In this document: positions 59,497 through 64,000 of the stretch, in pieces | How positions within the stretch are numbered: the first letter of the stretch is position 1 | Layout: each line of letters starts with the position of its first letter | NCBI RefSeq assembly: GCF_001905735.1 | Contig: NZ_LISW01000006.1 | Span: 69,432-133,431 of the forward strand | DNA: 64,000 bases | From: Streptomyces sp. CB01249 | Lineage (GTDB): Bacteria; Actinomycetota; Actinomycetes; Streptomycetales; Streptomycetaceae | Direction of reading: 5' to 3' | Notes under the pieces: generated by a model | Database searches by the model: none | Told to the model about the DNA's origin: nothing | What the model saw: only the letters and a program-made list of their open reading frames with translations | Program-made: the position numbers and the translations under genes

Positions 59497-60786
59497 ATGC
59501 CACAGGTCGTACGTTCGCGGGTCGGGGTGCCGCACGCTCCGCCGCCCGTCGCCCCGCCCCCGCGCCGCTTCCGTTCACTGGCCGACCGCGAGGCCGTCGC
59601 CGTCCTGCACCGGGCAGCCCGGGTCCTGGTCGCGGCGCTCCCGGAGCTGACGGACCGGATGGTGGAGGCGCTGCGGGAGCGGGAGCCCGGCTACCGCGCG
59701 GCGATCGAGGCCGACCCGGCGGAGATCTGGCAGGAGGTGCACCAGTCGCTGCGGCACAACGTCGGTTCGCTCATCCGGCCCCGCGAGTTCCGGGAGGCCG
59801 CGCACCGCACCTCGCGGCGGATCGGCGAGGTCCGGGCCGAGCAGGGGGTGCCGCTGGACGCGGTCCTGCACGCGTTCCGGATGGGCGGGGCGATGGTCTG
59901 GCAGGACCTGGTGGACGAGACCGCCCGCCGCCACCCCGAGGACATCCGGCTGCTGGTCCACGTCGCCGCGGACGTCTGGAACTTCGTGGACGAGCACTGC
60001 GGGCTCGTCGCCGACGCCTACCGCGGGGCGGAGCGCCGCCTCGCCTGGCGCCGGGAGAACCGGCACCGCCTGATGACCGCCGCGCTGCTCGACGGCACCG
60101 CCCGGGTCGCCGACCTCCCGGACACGGCGGCGGCCCTCGGCCTGCCGGAGGACGGCCGGTACGCGGTGCTCGCGCTCCGCGCCGCCCGCCGCTCCCCGCA
60201 CGGCGCGGCGCACCCGCCCCTGGAGCTGCCCGCCGGTCCGGACGCCGTGTGGCACGCGGGGGCCGAGGCGGAGTACGCCGTGCTGTCGCTGGGCCGGGCC
60301 GACGGCACCGACCCGGCGGACGCCCTCGCCGAGCTGGCCGCCGGTCTGCGCGTGCCGCCCGGGGCCCGCGTCGGCATCGGTTCGGCGGTGGACGGTCTTG
60401 CGGCGGTCGGGGACGCCCGGCGCCTCGCGGACACGGCGCTGCGGGCCTGCCCGGCGGGCGGCGGGACCGTCCTGCTCGACGCGCATCTGCCCGCCGCCCT
60501 GGTCGTCTCCTCCCCGGTGCTCGGCGCGGCCCTCGCCGACCGGGTGCTCGGCCCGCTGGACCGGCTGGACGCGGCGGACCGGGACGTGCTCATCGACACG
60601 CTCACCGCCTGGTTCGACGCGGACGGCTCGGCGCCCCGGGCGGGCGCCCGCCTCTACTGCCACCGCAACACCGTCCTCAACCGCCTCCGCCGCTTCGAAC
60701 AGCTCACCGGCCGCTGCCTGACCCGCCCCTCGGACGCGACCGAGGTCTCCCTGGCGCTCGCGGCCCGCCGCCTGCTGACCGGCTGA
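59497..60786 (+). CDS. PucR/CdaR-like transcriptional regulator
   Basis: The 429-residue protein has an N-terminal helical sensor (about 35-200: VEALREREPGYR, ADPAEIWQEVHQSLRHNVGS) like RsbT-co-antagonist proteins, a GGDEF-like middle and a C-terminal PucR-type helix-turn-helix with YCHRNTVLNRLRRFEQLTGR. The C-terminal motif is diagnostic of PucR HTH_30. The regulated genes are unknown. The ATG at 59497 follows GGTGGAGG; earlier ATG codons are not preferred. Confidence 0.87.
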   Translation: MPQVVRSRVGVPHAPPPVAPPPRRFRSLADREAVAVLHRAARVLVAALPELTDRMVEALREREPGYRAAIEADPAEIWQEVHQSLRHNVGSLIRPREFREAAHRTSRRIGEVRAEQGVPLDAVLHAFRMGGAMVWQDLVDETARRHPEDIRLLVHVAADVWNFVDEHCGLVADAYRGAERRLAWRRENRHRLMTAALLDGTARVADLPDTAAALGLPEDGRYAVLALRAARRSPHGAAHPPLELPAGPDAVWHAGAEAEYAVLSLGRADGTDPADALAELAAGLRVPPGARVGIGSAVDGLAAVGDARRLADTALRACPAGGGTVLLDAHLPAALVVSSPVLGAALADRVLGPLDRLDAADRDVLIDTLTAWFDADGSAPRAGARLYCHRNTVLNRLRRFEQLTGRCLTRPSDATEVSLALAARRLLTG

Positions 60787-60826
60787 GGGGGCCGCGCCGG
60801 GGGGAGCGCGGGGCCGGACCAGATGT

Positions 60827-60879
60827 GCAGCTTTTCTTTCGCAAGAGATATTGCGCAACTTTTCTTTCCTATCTACGCT
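60827..60879 (+). promoter_or_regulatory. Operator-like array and promoter before the ArsR-type gene
   Basis: A 14-bp direct repeat GCAGCTTTTCTTTC (60827-60840) recurs with one change (GCAACTTTTCTTTC) at 60855-60868, exactly 28 bases later. Between and overlapping them is a perfect inverted repeat CGCAA-N6-TTGCG (60840-60855). TTGCGC (60851-60856), N17 and TACGCT (60874-60879) form the promoter, seven bases before ATG 60887. The AT-rich sites overlap the -35 region, as expected for repression. Confidence 0.65.
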
Positions 60880-60886
60880 CCTCGGT

Positions 60887-61474
60887 ATGGCACGCGAAGA
60901 ATCACGCCGGGTCTCCGACCTCGGCACCCTCAAGGCGTTCGGACACCCCCTGCGGATGAAGCTCTACCGGGCCCTCTACATCGCCCGGCAGGCCACCGCG
61001 TCACAGCTCGCCGAGCAGGTGGACGAGGCGGTCTCGCTCGTCAGCTACCACCTGCGCAAGCTCGCCGACCACGGGCTGATCGAGGAGGCGGACCGGCAGG
61101 GCAGGGACGGCCGCGAGCGCTGGTGGCAGCCCGCGTCGGAGGGGCTGACCTTCCACGACGAGGACTTCAGCGACGCGCCCGAGAAGGCCGCGACGCACTC
61201 CGCCGTCACCCGCCTCTCCTTCGACCAGCACGTCGAGATGTACCGCCGCCACCTCGACGCGAACCGCACCTGGCCCGCCGACTGGCGCCGCGCCTCCTTC
61301 AGCTCCGAATACCTCGCCCGGCTGACCGCCGAGGAGCTCGCGGCGCTCTCCTCCGAGATGAACGACCTCATCAAGCGCTACGAGCAGCAGGGCCGCGCCC
61401 GCGAGGAGGCCGGCGACGGCGAGAACCGCGAGAACGTCGCGCTCCACGTGTACAGCTTCCCGTTCCGCACCTGA
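60887..61474 (+). CDS. ArsR-type winged-helix regulator
   Basis: The 195-residue protein has an N-terminal winged helix-turn-helix (about 10-95: LGTLKAFGHPLRMKLYRAL, ATASQLAEQV, SLVSYHLRKLADHGLI) of the HTH_20/ArsR type and a helical C-terminal domain. No metal-binding Cys cluster is seen, so it senses something other than metals. It precedes the MFS exporter by 25 bases and probably represses the pair through the array at 60827-60879. ATG 60887 is preferred over the ATG at 60851, which lies in that array. Confidence 0.88.
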   Translation: MAREESRRVSDLGTLKAFGHPLRMKLYRALYIARQATASQLAEQVDEAVSLVSYHLRKLADHGLIEEADRQGRDGRERWWQPASEGLTFHDEDFSDAPEKAATHSAVTRLSFDQHVEMYRRHLDANRTWPADWRRASFSSEYLARLTAEELAALSSEMNDLIKRYEQQGRAREEAGDGENRENVALHVYSFPFRT

Positions 61475-61499
61475 CCAGGACCCCCGAGAGGACGAGACC

Positions 61500-62747
61500 G
61501 TGACCGCCACCCTGCCCGCCCCCGCCGAAGCCCCCGCCCGCCCGGCCCACCGCGACGGCAACATCCTGCGCTGGCTCGGCGCGTACACCGCGTCCATGAT
61601 CGGCGACAGCGTCTACTACATGGCGCTCGCCTGGGCCGCCGCCCGCACCGGCAACGCCTCGCAGACCGGCCTGGTGCTCGCCGCCGGTTCCATACCCCGG
61701 GCGGTGCTCCTGCTCGGCGGGGGAGTGCTCGCCGACCGGCTGGGCCCGCGCCGCGTGGTCGTCGCCAGCGACACCGCCCGCTGCCTGGTGATCCTCGGCC
61801 TGGCCGGGGCCCTGCTGCTCACCTCGCCCACGGTGTGGATGCTGATCGCCGTCGCGCTCGTCTTCGGCGCCGTCGACGCCCTCTTCCTGCCCGCCGTCGG
61901 CGCCCTGCCGCCCCGGATCACCGCCGCGTCCCAGCTCGCCCGCGTCCAGGGCATGCGCGGTCTCGCCACCCGGACCGCCAACGTCGTCGGCGCTCCGCTC
62001 GGCGGCGTCGCCGTCGCCCTCGGCGGCCCGGTCCTCGCCTTCGCCGCGGCCGGGGTCCTCTTCGCCGTGTCGCTCCCGCTCCTGCTGGCCGTACGGATGG
62101 CCCCGCTGCCCGCGCCCGAGGCCGCCGCCCCCACCGGCAGCGCCTGGCACGAACTGGCCGACGGGCTCCGCCACATCCGCCGCCACCCGGTCCTCGGGCC
62201 CCTGATGCTCGTGGTCGCCGTCAGCGAACTCGGCTTCGTCGGCCCCCTCAACCTCGGCCTCATCCTGCTCAGCGACGAACGCGGCTGGGGCGCCTCCGGC
62301 ATGGGCTGGGTCATCGCCGCCTTCGGCACCGGCGCGGGCGCCTCCGCCCTCCTCCTCGCCGTACGCGGCCGCGTCCCCAGGGCCGGACTGGTCATGTGCC
62401 TGACCGTCCTCGTCGGAGCCTGCGCCATCGCGGCCCTGGCCTACGTGCCCTCCGTACCGCTCGCCGCGGCCGTCGCGGTCCTCGTCGGACTCTTCGCCGG
62501 GCTCGGCGGCTCGCTGTGCGGCGCGCTCACGCAGACCGTCACCGAACCGGCCTACCTGGGCCGCGTCACCTCGGTCTCCACGCTCTTCACGCACGCCCTC
62601 GCGCCGCTCAGCTACCCCGTCACCGGCGCCGCCGTCGCCCTCTGGGGCACCGGCCCGGTCTTCGTCGCCAGCGCGGCCCTGTGCGCGACCGGCGTCGTCA
62701 CCGGCCTCCTCATCGCCCCGCTCCGCCGGGCGGAACTCCCGGCCTGA
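61500..62747 (+). CDS. MFS transporter, probable drug exporter
   Basis: The 415-residue protein has 12 hydrophobic helices and the MFS motif region between TM2 and TM3 (GGGVLADRLGPRRVVVASD). It resembles the MFS_3/MdfA-like exporters. With the ArsR-type regulator ahead, it is likely an inducible efflux pump; the substrate is unknown. The GTG follows GAGAGGACGAG. Confidence 0.88.
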   Translation: MTATLPAPAEAPARPAHRDGNILRWLGAYTASMIGDSVYYMALAWAAARTGNASQTGLVLAAGSIPRAVLLLGGGVLADRLGPRRVVVASDTARCLVILGLAGALLLTSPTVWMLIAVALVFGAVDALFLPAVGALPPRITAASQLARVQGMRGLATRTANVVGAPLGGVAVALGGPVLAFAAAGVLFAVSLPLLLAVRMAPLPAPEAAAPTGSAWHELADGLRHIRRHPVLGPLMLVVAVSELGFVGPLNLGLILLSDERGWGASGMGWVIAAFGTGAGASALLLAVRGRVPRAGLVMCLTVLVGACAIAALAYVPSVPLAAAVAVLVGLFAGLGGSLCGALTQTVTEPAYLGRVTSVSTLFTHALAPLSYPVTGAAVALWGTGPVFVASAALCATGVVTGLLIAPLRRAELPA

Positions 62748-62778
62748 CCGGGGCCGCCCCAGCCCCTGCGCGTACCGG

Positions 62779-63411
62779 CTACATGCCCAGCTTCGCCGTC
62801 GTCACCCGGCCGACCGCCTCCGGCTCGCCCTCCAGCTCCACCCGCGCCGCGTCCTGCCGCCCGAACGCGAACAGCAGCAGCTCGCCCGGCTCACCGGTCA
62901 CCGTCACCACCGGCGTCCCCCGGTGCGCCACCGCGGTCTGCCCGTCCGGGCGGCGCAGCACCAGGCCCACCGGCGCCTTCCGGCCCAGCATCCGCGCCGC
63001 CTTCTCCGTACGCGCCCACAGCACGTCCGCGAAGACCGGGTCCAGCTCACGCGGCGTCCAGTCGGGCTGCGCCCGGCGCACGTCCTCCGCGTGGATGTAG
63101 AACTCCACCGTGTTCGCCGCCTCGTCCAGCTGCTTCAGGCCGAACGGGGACATCCGGGGCGGGCCGGTCCGGATGAGCTGGATCAGCTCCTCGTACGGCT
63201 TCTCGGTGAACTCGGCCATGACCCGGTCCCGCCGGCCCTTCAGCGGCCCGATGAGCGTCCCGGCCGCCGCGTCCGGCCGCCGCTCCCGCACCACCACATG
63301 GGCCGCGAGATCACGGGCCGTCCAGCCGTGGCACAGGGTCGGGGCCTGCGGGCCCGCCGCCTCCAACAGGTCGGCGAGCAGAAGACGTTCGCGCTTCGCA
63401 TGGGTCGACAT
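62779..63411 (-). CDS. TIGR03085-type, maleylpyruvate isomerase N-terminal family protein
   Basis: The 210-residue protein begins MSTHAKRERLLLADLLEAAG and includes LCHGWTARDLAAHVVVRERRPDA and TVEFYIHAEDVRRAQPDW, the marks of TIGR03085 (DinB-like, mycothiol-dependent superfamily). No function is defined. The ATG at 63411 is preceded by TACGCT with a 7-base spacer; the open frame 93 codons upstream is antisense to hisI. Confidence 0.87.
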   Translation of the reverse strand: MSTHAKRERLLLADLLEAAGPQAPTLCHGWTARDLAAHVVVRERRPDAAAGTLIGPLKGRRDRVMAEFTEKPYEELIQLIRTGPPRMSPFGLKQLDEAANTVEFYIHAEDVRRAQPDWTPRELDPVFADVLWARTEKAARMLGRKAPVGLVLRRPDGQTAVAHRGTPVVTVTGEPGELLLFAFGRQDAARVELEGEPEAVGRVTTAKLGM

Positions 63412-63418
63412 GCCCGCC

Positions 63419-63424
63419 AGCGTA
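63419..63424 (-). promoter_or_regulatory. -10-like TACGCT for the TIGR03085 gene
   Basis: TACGCT on the minus strand ends seven bases before the ATG at 63411; no ribosome-binding site is present. Confidence 0.45.
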
Positions 63425-63483
63425 CGGCCGCCGTCCCCCGTCCGCCCAGTGGACGCCCGCCCGGACACCCCGCGCCGCCACGG

Positions 63484-63489
63484 CACAAT
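63484..63489 (+). promoter_or_regulatory. -10-like CACAAT for leaderless hisI
   Basis: CACAAT ends seven bases before the ATG at 63497; the divergent TIGR03085 promoter is 60 bases away. Confidence 0.4.
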
Positions 63490-63496
63490 GGGGCCC

Positions 63497-63880
63497 ATGA
63501 GCAGCACGCCCCCGCCCGGCACCCCCCGGACCGCCAGCGACCTCGACCCCGCCATCGCCGCCCGCCTCAAGCGCGGCGCCGACGGACTGGTCCCGGCCGT
63601 CGCCCAGCAGTACGACACCGGCGAGGTGCTGATGCTGGGCTGGATGGACGACGAGGCGCTGCACCGCACCCTCACCACCGGCCGCTGCACCTACTGGTCC
63701 CGCAGCCGCCAGGAGTACTGGGTCAAGGGCGACACCTCGGGCCACATCCAGCTGGTCAAGTCCGTCGCCCTCGACTGCGACGCCGACACCGTCCTCGTCA
63801 AGGTCGACCAGACCGGCGCCGCCTGCCACACCGGCGACCGCACCTGCTTCGACGCCGACGTCCTGTTCTCCGGACAGTAA
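63497..63880 (+). CDS. hisI: Phosphoribosyl-AMP cyclohydrolase HisI
   Basis: The 127-residue zinc enzyme opens the adenine ring of phosphoribosyl-AMP in the third step of histidine synthesis. The zinc Cys residues 94, 110 and 117 (ALDCDAD, AACHTGDRTCF) and GWMDDEAL, YWSRSRQEYWVKG match the family. It lacks the HisE phosphatase domain, which must be encoded elsewhere. It stands apart from the his operon, directly before trpE. Confidence 0.95.
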   Translation: MSSTPPPGTPRTASDLDPAIAARLKRGADGLVPAVAQQYDTGEVLMLGWMDDEALHRTLTTGRCTYWSRSRQEYWVKGDTSGHIQLVKSVALDCDADTVLVKVDQTGAACHTGDRTCFDADVLFSGQ

Positions 63881-63883
63881 GGT
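63878..63883 (+). promoter_or_regulatory. -10-like TAAGGT for leaderless trpE
   Basis: TAAGGT overlaps the hisI stop codon and ends eight bases before the ATG at 63892. Confidence 0.35.
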
Positions 63884-63891
63884 CTGCCGCC

Positions 63892-64000
63892 ATGGACCTC
63901 GACACCTTCCGCAAGCTGGCCGTCGACCGGCGCGTCATCCCCGTCACCCGCCGCCTCCTCGCGGACGGCGACACCCCCGTCGGGCTCTACCGCAAGCTCG
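63892..64000 (+). CDS. trpE: Anthranilate synthase component I, N-terminal fragment
   Basis: Only 36 residues are visible; the gene runs off the window. MDLDTFRKLAVDRRVIPVTRRL followed by DGDTPVGLYRKL matches the N-terminus of TrpE, which makes anthranilate from chorismate. The position after hisI is the usual Streptomyces arrangement. Too short for domain analysis. Confidence 0.8.
   Translation, partial: MDLDTFRKLAVDRRVIPVTRRLLADGDTPVGLYRKL

Noticed and set aside
56647..60786. LAL and PucR-like regulators considered as part of a biosynthetic gene cluster
   Set aside because: No biosynthetic enzyme lies beside them; neighbours are his genes and an efflux pair.

Overview
This 64-kb window is chromosomal DNA of a high-GC actinomycete, almost certainly a Streptomyces. 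Coding is dense with a strong G/C third-position bias, starts are often GTG, and neighbouring genes often overlap by 4 bases (GTGA/ATGA). Gene content and order match the conserved Streptomyces core: a dcw cluster running rsmH-ftsL-ftsI-murE-murF-mraY-murD-ftsW-murG-ftsQ-ftsZ-pgeF-yggS-sepF-ylmG-divIVA, then ileS, lspA, rluD, dnaE and a his operon containing priA. I see no phage, transposon, CRISPR array, rRNA or tRNA gene; identification is from remembered family features, not from a database search.

Layout. 1-1.1 kb: the 3' end of a methyltransferase gene and a DUF3040 membrane protein. 1.1-6.0 kb (minus strand): a MoxR ATPase, DUF58 protein and membrane transglutaminase module, preceded by a beta-carbonic anhydrase. 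7.1-24.9 kb (plus strand): the division and cell-wall cluster, with its own promoter region before ftsZ. 25.2-28.6 kb (minus): ileS behind a T-box leader. 28.9-33.4 kb (plus): a lysine-rich TraR/DksA-like protein, lspA, rluD, a GNAT acetyltransferase and a Na+/H+ antiporter. 33.4-38.2 kb: mscS (minus), a dienelactone-hydrolase-like protein (plus), a membrane-anchored thioredoxin-fold protein with a membrane partner (minus) and a DUF2252 protein (minus). 38.4-41.9 kb: dnaE. 42.0-46.4 kb: a tiny hydrophilic protein, an NYN-domain protein, an ABC exporter pair and a DUF2567 protein. 46.5-50.6 kb (minus): a YbaK deacylase, a LON-N protein, a protein of unknown function and a beta-helix membrane protein. 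50.8-56.5 kb: hisD-hisC-hisB-(55-aa membrane protein)-hisH-priA-ridA-hisF. 56.6-64 kb: a LAL/LuxR regulator with a TTA codon, a PucR-like regulator, an ArsR-like regulator with an MFS exporter, a TIGR03085-type protein, hisI and the start of trpE.

How the genes work together. The mur, mra and fts genes make lipid II and build the sporulation and cross-wall septum; FtsZ ends in the conserved tail peptide, SepF can anchor it to the membrane, and DivIVA marks the growing tip. The his operon makes histidine, with PriA shared with tryptophan synthesis; hisI next to trpE repeats that link. Two themes recur. First, at least twelve genes show a -10-like hexamer 6-8 bases before the start codon, the layout of leaderless mRNAs. 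Second, convergent genes are separated by strong perfect hairpins or by a dispersed palindromic repeat.

No clearly new multi-gene system was found. The points most worth following are the T-box before ileS, the lone TTA codon in the LAL regulator, the palindromes upstream of ftsZ and hisD, the operator-like array before the ArsR/MFS pair, the 55-aa membrane protein and RidA inside the his operon, and the histone-tail-like TraR/DksA protein with an incomplete zinc finger.
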